Positions 34,748-42,961 of a DNA stretch of 64,000 nt are shown one piece after another (position 1 is the first letter of the stretch; every line of letters begins with the position of its first letter). The DNA lies in NCBI GenBank assembly GCA_965205055.1, contig OZ242030.1, forward strand, positions 4,154,001 through 4,218,000, given 5' to 3'. The notes under the pieces were generated by a model. It saw only the letters and a list, made by a program, of their open reading frames with translations. It was not told where the DNA came from and made no database searches. The position numbers were made by a program, and so were the translations under genes. The stretch is from CBDBBY01 sp965205055 (GTDB lineage Bacteria > Pseudomonadota > Alphaproteobacteria > Rhodobacterales > Rhodobacteraceae).

Positions 34748-35431
34748 ATGCGGCGGAGTCGCACTTTCAAGCTGCGAGATCTCGTCTTGGGATTTCGCAA
34801 ATGGACGAAGCGGGCCGCTCTGGGAGTGGCATTCATGTTCGCAGGAGCGTTGGCATTGCTTGCGTTTGTCAATCCGCCGACCTCGTCTCAGATGGCGCGC
34901 GAATATTTCCGAAACGGACAAGTCATGCAGGAATGGGTCGCGTTGGAGCATGTTCCCGCCCATCTTCCGATGGCGCTCGCGACGGCGGAAGACGCCAATT
35001 TCTGCGAACACTGGGGATTCGATATTGAATTCGCGCGGAAATCCAAGGAAAGAACGACGATCAGCCAGCAGGTGGCGAGAAACTTGTTTCTTTGGCGCGA
35101 CGAAAGCTCGCTGCGGCGGGTTGCGGAAGCGTTCGCCACATGGGCGATCGAAGCTGCCTGGTCCAAGCGTCGAATCATGGAGATTTACGTCAACATCGCT
35201 GAATTCGACCAAGGCGTTTTCGGAGTGTCCGAAGGCGCGCGCGCCCATTTCGGGGTGAAGCTTTCCGACCTGACCCGCGAGCAGTCCGCGTCTTTGGCGG
35301 CCGTCCTTCCGTCGCCGGGCGCGCTCGACGCCGGAAATCTCGACGAGAATGCGGCCGAACGCGTCGAGTCGATTCTGGTCGGCGCCTCGGTTGAAGCCAT
35401 GGGCGAAAAATCGGATTGCTTCAAGGCATGA
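34748..35431 (+). CDS. mtgA: Monofunctional peptidoglycan glycosyltransferase
   Basis: A 227-residue GT51 enzyme polymerising lipid II into glycan strands on the periplasmic face. One N-terminal membrane segment (VAFMFAGALALLAFV) precedes the GT51 motifs: catalytic Glu in ATAEDANFCEHWGFD, RTTISQQVARNLFLWRDES, KRRIMEIYVNIAEF and GVFGVSEGARAHFG. The frame opens at a GTG at 34646, but the extra 34 residues are not family-like, so the ATG at 34748 is preferred. Length is typical of MtgA. It stands alone ahead of the GST gene. Confidence 0.92.
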   Translation: MRRSRTFKLRDLVLGFRKWTKRAALGVAFMFAGALALLAFVNPPTSSQMAREYFRNGQVMQEWVALEHVPAHLPMALATAEDANFCEHWGFDIEFARKSKERTTISQQVARNLFLWRDESSLRRVAEAFATWAIEAAWSKRRIMEIYVNIAEFDQGVFGVSEGARAHFGVKLSDLTREQSASLAAVLPSPGALDAGNLDENAAERVESILVGASVEAMGEKSDCFKA

Positions 35432-35486
35432 ATTGATTTTCGCCGAAGACCGTGCGACGTGTCCGTCTCATCAAGGGAAGCGCCAA

Positions 35487-36161
35487 ATGAAGACACCTTA
35501 CCGGCTGTATCACTTTCCGTTTTCGCCGTTCTGCAGGAAAGTCCGCCTTGTTCTCGCCGAGAAAAAGATGGAGGTCGACGCGGTCGAAGAGAAGTATTGG
35601 GAGCGGCGCCAGGAATTCCTGCAAATGAATCCTGCCGGAAAGGTGCCTGTGCTTCGCAGCGGCGACATGATCCTGTCCGACAGCCAGGCGATCTGCGAGT
35701 ACTTGGAGGAAACTTGCCCGGAGCCGCCTTTGTTTCCGGAATCGCCGCTCGGCCGCCATGAAATGAGGCGGCTGGTTTTCTGGTTCGACGAAAAGTTTTA
35801 CCAAGAGGTGACGTCGCGGCTGGTTTACGAGCGCCTGGTCCGGCGCATGCAGCGCAAAGGTTCGCCGGAACCCAACAATCTTCATTCCGCCTTGAAGAAC
35901 GTCAAAGTGCATTTGGGCTATTTGGAGCACCTTCTGCACTACCGTAGGTGGCTGGCCGGGGATCGCATGACGCTCGCGGATTTCGCCGCGGCCGCGCATC
36001 TGTCTTGCTTGGACTACATGAACGATGTCGATTGGAGCAAATGCCGGACGGTCAAGGATTGGTACTCTGCGATAAAGTCGCGGCCTGGGTTCCGCTCGCT
36101 GCTGGCCGATCACATTCCCGGCCAGCATCCGCCGTCGCACTACACGGATCTGGACTTTTGA
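35487..36161 (+). CDS. Glutathione S-transferase family protein
   Basis: A 224-residue GST with an N-terminal thioredoxin fold (YHFPFSPFCRKVRLVLAEKK, a zeta/omega-like SPFC active site; NPAGKVPVL; SDSQAICEYLEE) and a helical C-terminal domain (RWLAGDRMTLADFAAAAHL). It conjugates or reduces with glutathione in the cytoplasm. The ATG at 35487 after AAGGGAAG is the start. Its stop overlaps the TTG start of queG by 4 bases, so both are co-transcribed, a pairing seen in other alphaproteobacteria to my knowledge. Confidence 0.92.
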   Translation: MKTPYRLYHFPFSPFCRKVRLVLAEKKMEVDAVEEKYWERRQEFLQMNPAGKVPVLRSGDMILSDSQAICEYLEETCPEPPLFPESPLGRHEMRRLVFWFDEKFYQEVTSRLVYERLVRRMQRKGSPEPNNLHSALKNVKVHLGYLEHLLHYRRWLAGDRMTLADFAAAAHLSCLDYMNDVDWSKCRTVKDWYSAIKSRPGFRSLLADHIPGQHPPSHYTDLDF

Positions 36162-37225
36162 CGCCGCTGACGGCGGAGCTCAAGAAACAAGCACTCGCTC
36201 TGGGATTCGATGCGGTCGGCATATGCGGGCCGAACGACATTCCGAAGGCCGCCGGGCGGCTGAAGTCATTTCTGGATTCGAACTTCAACGGGCAAATGGA
36301 CTGGATGGCGCGACGAGAGCATTGGCGCGGCAATCCTTCGGCGCTTTGGCCGGAAGCGCGATCAGTGGTGATGCTGGCCGAATCGTATGCTCCCGATTCG
36401 GATCCGTTGGAATCTCTCGATCGAAAAGATCGCGCCACGATCTCCGTCTACGCGCGGAACCACGACTACCACAAGATCGTGAAGCAGCGGCTGAAACGCT
36501 TGGGACGATGGCTCATCGATCAGCAGCCGGGATGCGAAATCAAAGTATTCGTGGACACCGCGCCGGTCATGGAAAAACCTCTCGGAGAAGCGGCAGGCCT
36601 GGGATGGCAGGGAAAGCACACGAACTTAGTCAGCAGGCAGCTCGGAAATTGGTTCTTCCTTGGCGCGCTGTTCACGACGGTCGAGCTTTCCAAGGACGAA
36701 GCTGAGCAGGATCACTGCGGCTCCTGCCGCAGATGCCTCGATATCTGCCCTACGGATGCGTTCCCTTCGCCCTATCGATTGGACCCGCGGAAATGCATCT
36801 CCTATTTGACCATCGAATACAAAGGCAAGGTCGATGAGCCGTTGAGGAGCAAGATCGGCAATCGGATATTCGGTTGCGATGATTGCCTCGCCGTCTGCCC
36901 TTGGAACAAATTCGCTTCGACAGCAAGAGATGCGCGCTACCATGCGCGGAGCGAACTGGCCGACGCCGAGCTCGGCAGCCTTGCGCGCCTCGACGATGCC
37001 GGATTCAGGGAGCTTTTCAGAGGCGGCCCCGTGCGACGGATAGGCAGGGACCGGTTCATAAGGAACGTGCTGTATGCGATAGGCAACTCGGGAGATCCCA
37101 ACTTGCTGAAACAGGCTGAAGCGTTGAAGAACGATCCGGATCCGGCCGTCGCGGACGCTGCGGACTGGGCCGTGTCCCGACTTGTCGAGGCAGACCGCAA
37201 GATCGACGATTCAGCGGCCGTTTGA
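36158..37225 (+). CDS. queG: Epoxyqueuosine reductase
   Basis: A 355-residue cobalamin and Fe-S enzyme that reduces epoxyqueuosine to queuosine in tRNA. Visible are the proton-donor Asp in KVFVDTAPVMEKPLGEAAG, two 4Fe-4S motifs (CGSCRRCLDICPTDAF and CDDCLAVCPWNKFA), and C-terminal HEAT-type repeats (NVLYAIGNSGDPNLL). The start is a TTG at 36158 inside the end of the GST gene; the longer in-frame stretch from 35948 lies within the GST gene and is not used. The enzyme looks intact. Confidence 0.95.
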   Translation: MTPLTAELKKQALALGFDAVGICGPNDIPKAAGRLKSFLDSNFNGQMDWMARREHWRGNPSALWPEARSVVMLAESYAPDSDPLESLDRKDRATISVYARNHDYHKIVKQRLKRLGRWLIDQQPGCEIKVFVDTAPVMEKPLGEAAGLGWQGKHTNLVSRQLGNWFFLGALFTTVELSKDEAEQDHCGSCRRCLDICPTDAFPSPYRLDPRKCISYLTIEYKGKVDEPLRSKIGNRIFGCDDCLAVCPWNKFASTARDARYHARSELADAELGSLARLDDAGFRELFRGGPVRRIGRDRFIRNVLYAIGNSGDPNLLKQAEALKNDPDPAVADAADWAVSRLVEADRKIDDSAAV

Positions 37226-37280
37226 ACTCTCGAAGACTCGTTCCAGACAAAAATTCGATTGTCCATTCCGGGAGTTGGCC

Positions 37281-38168
37281 ATGAATAGAACGCTCTTGTG
37301 CTTCGGATGCGGATACAGCGCGACTGCCCTTGCCGCTCGCTTGACTGGCGAGGGCGGGTGGCGAGTCATCGGAACGACAAGGGGCGCTGAAGGCGCAGTT
37401 CGAATCGAGGCGGCGGGAGCCGAAGCGAGGTTCTGGCCTGAATCCGACTTGTCTGCCGAACTGGAAGAAGCCACGCATCTGCTTGTTTCCATTCCGCCCG
37501 GTGAGAAGGGCGACCCCGTGCTGGCATCGGAGTCGAAGAAAATAGCTGCGCGAGGACCAAAAATTCGCTGGGCCGGATATTTGTCGACAACTGCGGTTTA
37601 CGGGAATCATGACGGGAAATGGGTGGACGAGCGCACTGCGACAGCTCCCACGACCCGGCGGGGGATGCTGAGGGTTCAGGCGGAGCAAGATTGGATTGCG
37701 CTATCTGAATCTGCCGGATTTCCTCTCCGCATATTTAGGCTCGCAGGAATTTACGGGCCGGGCCGAGGTCCGCTGGCGCAGGTCGCCGCCGGCCGCAAGC
37801 GGATAATTCTGAAGAAGAATCAGGTTTTCAACAGAATCCACGTTGACGACATCGCGAATGTGCTGAGAGCGTCGATGGACATTGCGACTCGGGAGCCGGT
37901 TTACAATGTTTGCGACGACCTGCCTGCGCCTCCGGAGAGGGTCATTGAATTTGCCGCCCGCCTGATCGGCGCGGAGACCCCCGAAGCCGTCCCTTTCGAG
38001 CGCGCCGAGCTTTCGCCAATGGCTCGGAGTTTCTATTCGGAATCCAAACGCGTCAGCAATGAGCTGATGAAAAGGGATTTGATCAAGGAACTGCAGTATC
38101 CCGACTTCTTCGCCGGACTCGCGGAACTCGCGAAATCGATGCCGGACTCCTCCGAAAAGGCCGACTGA
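37281..38168 (+). CDS. NAD-dependent epimerase/dehydratase-like protein (YeeZ type)
   Basis: A 295-residue extended short-chain dehydrogenase-like protein. It has the N-terminal CFGCGYSATALAARL nucleotide-binding loop, the YLSTTAVYGNHDGKWVDE active-site region, FRLAGIYGPGRGPL, and NRIHVDDIANVL. It resembles the YeeZ group of unknown physiological substrate. The ATG at 37281 follows GGAG. It sits 55 bases after queG on the same strand and is convergent with the aspartate-dehydrogenase-like gene. Confidence 0.88.
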   Translation: MNRTLLCFGCGYSATALAARLTGEGGWRVIGTTRGAEGAVRIEAAGAEARFWPESDLSAELEEATHLLVSIPPGEKGDPVLASESKKIAARGPKIRWAGYLSTTAVYGNHDGKWVDERTATAPTTRRGMLRVQAEQDWIALSESAGFPLRIFRLAGIYGPGRGPLAQVAAGRKRIILKKNQVFNRIHVDDIANVLRASMDIATREPVYNVCDDLPAPPERVIEFAARLIGAETPEAVPFERAELSPMARSFYSESKRVSNELMKRDLIKELQYPDFFAGLAELAKSMPDSSEKAD

Positions 38169-38188
38169 GCGGCAGCGCACGCTGCGCG

Positions 38189-39007
38189 TCAACTCCCAAT
38201 GCGCAAATGGGCATCCAATTCTTTCAACGCAGCGATGATGCTCGGCGCGACAAGCCGGCTCGTGCGTCTATTTTCTTGAGAGGGCTTGTTCTTAACTGTC
38301 ATCGACAGATCCCCAACTTCCGATTCGACGAGCACGGTGTGTTCCGTTCCGCGAATTGATCCGTCCGCTCGGATCCTGACTTCCGTCCGGTCAAGCCCGA
38401 TGCCTGCCAATGAGAGAGCGACCGCGACGTTGAAATGCCGCGGGAAAAGCTCGGCCGCCTTCCGCGCGGAGCCCTCGAATATCGGCACCGGAGATTGATC
38501 AGCTTGCGACAGGTCGATCGCATGCTCATGCACGTAAGGCTCGTTGGCGAGCGAACTCGGCAGTATCTGCGACTCCAGCCGGACGGAACGGATGCCGCCT
38601 TCCTTTGCGGAGCGAAGGATGTCCAATCCCGGGAGCGCTCCGCTTGCAATGTGGAGCGTCGCGCCATGTTCCTCCGCTACGTCCAGCAGGTCGAGATTCG
38701 CGCCGAGCCCGCCCGCGCTGACCACGATGACATGCGACCCGGCGCGGAGCGACGGCTCCGTTACCGTCCGGAATGCTTCGAAAGTCGCGCATTCGACAAG
38801 AATGCGGGCTTGGCCGGGCGCGTCTTCCGGGCGGATGATCGGCACGTCGAGACCAATTTCCGCCGCGGCCTTTTCCGCCGCTTCGGAATTGCGAACTGCG
38901 AGCGCCGCAAGTTCAAGGCCGCTTCCGGGGTCGGCCAGAACGGCGCGGGCGATCTGTCTGCCCACATTGCCGAATCCGGCAAGCACAAATCGGGTTGTTC
39001 GTGTCAT
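38189..39007 (-). CDS. Aspartate dehydrogenase-like protein, paralogue 2
   Basis: A 272-residue NAD(P)-dependent dehydrogenase of the aspartate dehydrogenase family. The Rossmann motif is LAGFGNVGRQIARAVLADPG and the family block is FPRHFNVAVALSLAGIGLDR; HIASGALPGLDILRSA corresponds to the segment also seen in the paralogue at 8701-9495. It overlaps the upstream enolase-superfamily gene by 4 bases, so this pair acts in one pathway. A homoserine-dehydrogenase-like or imine-reducing activity is an alternative. The two paralogues differ enough to be separate specialised enzymes. Confidence 0.85.
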   Translation of the reverse strand: MTRTTRFVLAGFGNVGRQIARAVLADPGSGLELAALAVRNSEAAEKAAAEIGLDVPIIRPEDAPGQARILVECATFEAFRTVTEPSLRAGSHVIVVSAGGLGANLDLLDVAEEHGATLHIASGALPGLDILRSAKEGGIRSVRLESQILPSSLANEPYVHEHAIDLSQADQSPVPIFEGSARKAAELFPRHFNVAVALSLAGIGLDRTEVRIRADGSIRGTEHTVLVESEVGDLSMTVKNKPSQENRRTSRLVAPSIIAALKELDAHLRIGS

Positions 39008-40119
39008 TCCAGCAATTCCAAACGGTACTTTTCCACTTTGTCATGATCGACCGTTACGCCCAAGCCGGGTCCGGTCGGGACGTGCACCATTCCGTCCCGG
39101 ACCGGAAACGGGTCGGCGAGCAGATCCTCTTCAAGCAAATAGGTCGGCATGTAGTATTCGCAACCGAGCCGCGAATCGGGCAGCGCCGCCATCATATGGG
39201 CTCCGGCGGCATGCGCTATTCCGGTTTCGAACATGCATCCGCCGTAACATTCGATTCCCGCAGTCTTCGCAATCGCGGCGACGTCCAAAGCCTTGCGAAT
39301 CCCGCCCGACTTCATGACCTTCAGCGCGAAAATGTCCGCAATCTCGATTTTGACTCCTTCGATGGCGTCTTTCGCGTCGAAAACCGATTCGTCCGCCATC
39401 ACCGGAGTGTCCAGCGCACGCGATATCGCCGCGAGTGCCGCTTTTTCGTGGCGCTTCACCGGCTGCTCGATAAAATCCAAGTTGAATTGCTCGAGATCCC
39501 GCAGCTTCCGAATCGCGTCGAATGTCGGCAGTCCCTGATTGTAGTCGACTCTCAAGGAAACCGCCTTGCCATATCGCTCGCGCAATTTTTCCAGCCGCAT
39601 GAGGTCGAATTCATGCGGCGCGAATCCCGTCTTCAACTTGAAGATTCTGACGCCGTCGTCGTGGATTGCCGCAATGTCTTCAAGATCCGTCTCGAAGTCC
39701 GAATTGGCGACCGAGAAACTCAGGGGCACGGAGTCGCGACAGCGGCCTCCGACAAGTTCAGACGCGCTGAGTCCCGAAATTTTGCCCGCCACGTCCAGAA
39801 AGGCCATTTCAAGTGCGGCTTTCGCTTCGTTGCAGCCTACAAGCGCTTCGTCCGCGGCCGACAGCATGCGGGAAATCCTGAATGGATCCGCGCCGATCAC
39901 ATGCGGTCGCAAATGAACATGCAAAGCCGCCGCGTTCGCCTCGACCGTGCCGGTAAAGACCGCCCAAGGAGACGCCTCGCCCCAGCCGGTGTGTCCCGAC
40001 TCGGTCGCAACTTCGGCCAATACGCTGTTTATTCCGGCCACGCTTCCGCTGCCTTGCGAATGCACCGCCTTTGCAGGGATTCGAACGATGTGGACGCGAA
40101 GTCGCGAAATAGAATGCAT
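39004..40119 (-). CDS. Enolase-superfamily enzyme (muconate cycloisomerase/dipeptide epimerase group)
   Basis: A 371-residue mandelate racemase/muconate lactonising enzyme relative. Catalytic elements are RIFKLKTGF (KxK-type lysines), the metal ligands in LRVDYNQG, LDFIEQPV and MADESVF, and the second-side Lys in IFALKVMKSGG. It could lactonise muconates or racemise N-acyl or dipeptide substrates; motifs place it in the MLE subgroup but do not settle the substrate. It is the first gene of a two-gene minus-strand operon with the dehydrogenase, divergent from the MmgE/PrpD gene. Confidence 0.9.
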   Translation of the reverse strand: MHSISRLRVHIVRIPAKAVHSQGSGSVAGINSVLAEVATESGHTGWGEASPWAVFTGTVEANAAALHVHLRPHVIGADPFRISRMLSAADEALVGCNEAKAALEMAFLDVAGKISGLSASELVGGRCRDSVPLSFSVANSDFETDLEDIAAIHDDGVRIFKLKTGFAPHEFDLMRLEKLRERYGKAVSLRVDYNQGLPTFDAIRKLRDLEQFNLDFIEQPVKRHEKAALAAISRALDTPVMADESVFDAKDAIEGVKIEIADIFALKVMKSGGIRKALDVAAIAKTAGIECYGGCMFETGIAHAAGAHMMAALPDSRLGCEYYMPTYLLEEDLLADPFPVRDGMVHVPTGPGLGVTVDHDKVEKYRLELLE

Positions 40120-40317
40120 TTCAAGGTTTCCGGTTCGCGCCAGTGAAATTCGTCAAATTTCAAGCCGAAGCTCTGTTGTCGCCGCCGATCCGTGTATTAC
40201 GTAACGAGGGTTTCAGTCAAACTCGACTTTTTGGCCCATTTTTCGATTTTGCGGGCCGCACAAGCGCGGGCCGCATGCGACTGCGAAACGGCTGCGACCT
40301 GCGGCGGAGGACAAGAA

Positions 40318-41718
40318 ATGAGCATGAACGAACGCGCGCCGAATACCCGATTGCTGGCGGATTTCATTTCCGGTTTCGGACCAAAGGATATTCCGCGCGA
40401 GGTCGAAGAGTACATCCGCGTGCTCGCCTATGACGGAATCGGGGTTTCCTATGCCTCGCTTCACCCGATCGTCACCGCGAGCGCCGGAATCAGATCGTTC
40501 GCAATCTCTCAAGGCGGTCCGCCGGAAGCGACTCTGTACGGTCACCCGGATAAAATTTCGGCCGTGAACGCGGTATTCGCCAACGGGACGCTTGGTTACG
40601 CCGCCGACTATGAACCCCATCATCCCGAAGCGATTCTGCATCCGATCGCGATCGCCGTTCCCGTCGCCCTCGCCGCGTCGGAGATGGTCAACGGATCCGG
40701 GAAAGGTTTTCTCGCCGCGGCAGCATTGTGCTGCGAGATCACCTACCGCGTTTCGATGGCGATGAACCCGAAGGAGCTGTACCGTCGAGGCTTTCATCCT
40801 TCGGCCGTTTGCGGGACATTTGGCGCCGCCGCTGCGGCGGCCAATCTTTTCGCTTTGAATCCTGAGCAGACTGTCAGGGCACTTGGCCTAGCGGCCTTGC
40901 AGGCGTCCGGGTTGATGGCGTGGCAGGACGATCCGCGCGAGGATGCCAGGCCGTTCCAGATGGGGATGGCGGCGCGGAACGGAATGACCGCCGCGTTGCT
41001 CGCGAAATCGGGGTTCGGCGCTCCCGACCGAATATTCGATGGGGGTCATGCCGTGCTGGACGCCTTCAGTGACGTTTCGAATCTGATCGCCTTGACGAGT
41101 GGTCTCGGAACCGAGTGGGAAGGCGTGAGCGGTCTTGCGGTCAAACCATATCCTTGCGTTTCTTTTCTTCACCCCGCGCTTGATGCGCTTTCAAGCCTGA
41201 TCAAGGATCATGGGGTGCTGCCCGAGCAAATCGAGCGAATTGAACTGAGGTTCGCGCGATCCGGCTGCCATTGCGTGGACGGTAATCCGCTGAAGGGGCA
41301 TTGCGCGCAATATGTGCTGCCGGTCTTCGCTGCGGCTGGCCGGCTGAATTACACCGATCTATTCGACGACAAGCGCAAGACGAATTCGGAAGTCCGGCGG
41401 CTGGCAGCCGCAACGCGCGTTCTGCCTGACGACGGCGAATTGGAAAGGCGATTTCCCGATTTCTACATCGGCGAAATAGCTCTTTCTCTGGCCGGCGGAC
41501 GGAGACTCGAGAACCGGGCTGAAGTGGCGAGAGGATATCCGGAAAAGCCGCTGGCGAACCAAGAAATCAAGGAAAAATTCGATGATGTCCTCAATGAGCT
41601 TTTGCGTCCAGCTGATCGAACTGAATTGAGTGAGGTGGCATGGAGCGTCGGTTCAAAGCCGACAATTGAAAATTTGGCGCAAATTCTTGCGAGGCCGATC
41701 AAAATGAGATCTGCTTAG
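40318..41718 (+). CDS. MmgE/PrpD family protein
   Basis: A 466-residue member of the MmgE/PrpD family, which includes 2-methylcitrate dehydratase and cis-aconitate decarboxylase. Family blocks: VLAYDGIGVSYAS, ANGTLGYAADYEPHHPEAIL, FHPSAVCGTFGAAAAAANLF, LTSGLGTEWEG and KPYPCVSFLHPALDA. The frame opens at 40192, but the ATG at 40318 follows GGCGGAGGAC at good spacing. The divergent neighbours suggest a shared pathway for an acid. Exact activity cannot be told. Confidence 0.9.
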   Translation: MSMNERAPNTRLLADFISGFGPKDIPREVEEYIRVLAYDGIGVSYASLHPIVTASAGIRSFAISQGGPPEATLYGHPDKISAVNAVFANGTLGYAADYEPHHPEAILHPIAIAVPVALAASEMVNGSGKGFLAAAALCCEITYRVSMAMNPKELYRRGFHPSAVCGTFGAAAAAANLFALNPEQTVRALGLAALQASGLMAWQDDPREDARPFQMGMAARNGMTAALLAKSGFGAPDRIFDGGHAVLDAFSDVSNLIALTSGLGTEWEGVSGLAVKPYPCVSFLHPALDALSSLIKDHGVLPEQIERIELRFARSGCHCVDGNPLKGHCAQYVLPVFAAAGRLNYTDLFDDKRKTNSEVRRLAAATRVLPDDGELERRFPDFYIGEIALSLAGGRRLENRAEVARGYPEKPLANQEIKEKFDDVLNELLRPADRTELSEVAWSVGSKPTIENLAQILARPIKMRSA

Positions 41719-41729
41719 GCATTCTCATT

Positions 41730-42215
41730 TTGGATACGACATCGCATCGGTTTCCGAGGCTCCCCGGTCTTCGGATGTCGGCCGTGAAGCAGGCGATGGC
41801 CTTCGCCTCGCGCGCGAATATCAGGACTCCGGTGCTGTCGATCCCCAGCAGAATCCGCTGCACTGCCTCCTCGGCCGTCAAACCGTGCAAAAAACGCCAC
41901 TGCCTCAGGATGGCGGAACTCCGTTTCCTGCGCCTTCTGCTGCTTGCCCAGGATGCGCGGTGCCCCGGTGTCAAGGCGGAGTCGCATCAATGGGTGAACT
42001 CGGACAGCGCCTTTGATCACGGCGAGGGTCAGCCGATTCCGAACCAAGTCGTGGACGAACAGTGCCAAGCGGCTCTTGTCGGAAACATAGTCGTCGACCG
42101 AGGGCGGCAGAACATGGACTTGATCGACAGGCCGGTCGCGAAATCGCTTGTCAGACATTCCAAATCATCCAATAACAGGCCTACGCACCAAGTTTATCAA
42201 TTTTGGGACAGGCTC
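41730..42215 (-). mobile_element. Decayed IS fragment (IS1182-like transposase N-terminus)
   Basis: On the minus strand the element begins with a terminal-repeat-like GAGCCTGTCCCAAAATTG (42215 down to 42198). It continues into a frame starting MSDKRFRDRPVDQVHVLPPS and VDDYVSDKSRLALFVHDLV, the N-terminal pattern of IS1182-type DDE transposases (PPSVDDYV.E..LA.FV.DLV). After about 50 residues the similarity breaks off and frames shift (STGVLIFAREAKAIA lies in another frame). No catalytic core remains. This is an inactive remnant next to the defence-like genes. Confidence 0.55.
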
Positions 42216-42330
42216 TTTGATTTAAACTACCGACGACCCGTGAAAGCTGTGCCGACCTTTACTCATTAATTTCGTATACAAAATGAAATACGATATTTAC
42301 AACGTGCGCCCGCTTCGTCATTAAACGAAT

Positions 42331-42959
42331 TTATCTACAAAGTTTTTCGATCCAATCAATAAAACTCTTGCATAAATCATTAGTAATCTCCAAATCTTCG
42401 TTTGTAATTTCTAACCCTACGAGACCAAGCTTTTTCTTGCCGCCAACCAAGCATGAACTACGGCCTTACTCAACTTCGGTTTGGCGAATTTCCTAGTGCC
42501 GCGGGGAATATCTTCAATATATTTCCTAGCCAGAGGAAAGACGGGATCACCTGCTGGAATCATCTGCTGAACAAAGTCTTCAAGTTCGCTTCCCACCTCT
42601 AAACAGTTATTTGGCATCAACCATACTCCCACGCGTGGTTTGCCTTCGACTCCTTCCACTATAGTCCCGGTAGGGCATGGGCACTCAGGAAGATCAATTC
42701 CTTTATCTTTAAGCTTAGTTAAAACAACGTTCCATCTGTCTCTCGGGTCATCGTTAGCATCCAAGATTATACCAACCGCAACCTGATTCGGAACGTTGAG
42801 TTCCAGTGCAATAGATTTAAACAAATTTTGCAACCCATTCTTTGCATCAACGCAAAACGATACATCCAATTCAGCGCGATGAACAATATGATTAACAAAA
42901 TGAAAATCATCACCTCCCTTGACGAGAAGAACTTATGAATTCATTGGCTTTGGATGCAT
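42331..42959 (-). pseudogene. DUF3226 (TOPRIM-like) partner gene, broken
   Basis: Minus strand. It starts 2 bases after the ATPase stop (ATG at 42957-42959, MHPKPMNS), then meets TAA at 42933-42935 and continues in frame as VLLVKGGDDFHFV, IILDANDDPRDRW, TGTIVEGVEGKPRVGVWLMP and SKAVVHAWLAARK, the DUF3226 pattern. At the A run of AGAAAAAGC (T run 42431-42435) one missing A ends the frame. With one more A the C-terminus would read KLGLVGLEITNEDLE...SFIDWIEKLCR to a TAA at 42331. The usual LVEG Glu is Lys and the DxD is DAN, so TOPRIM catalysis is doubtful. The longest open piece is 42417-42869. Confidence 0.75.
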
Positions 42960-42961
42960 TG

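Noticed and set aside
38995..40146. 383-codon plus-strand frame opposite the enolase-superfamily gene
   Set aside because: No domain; the minus-strand protein has all catalytic motifs.
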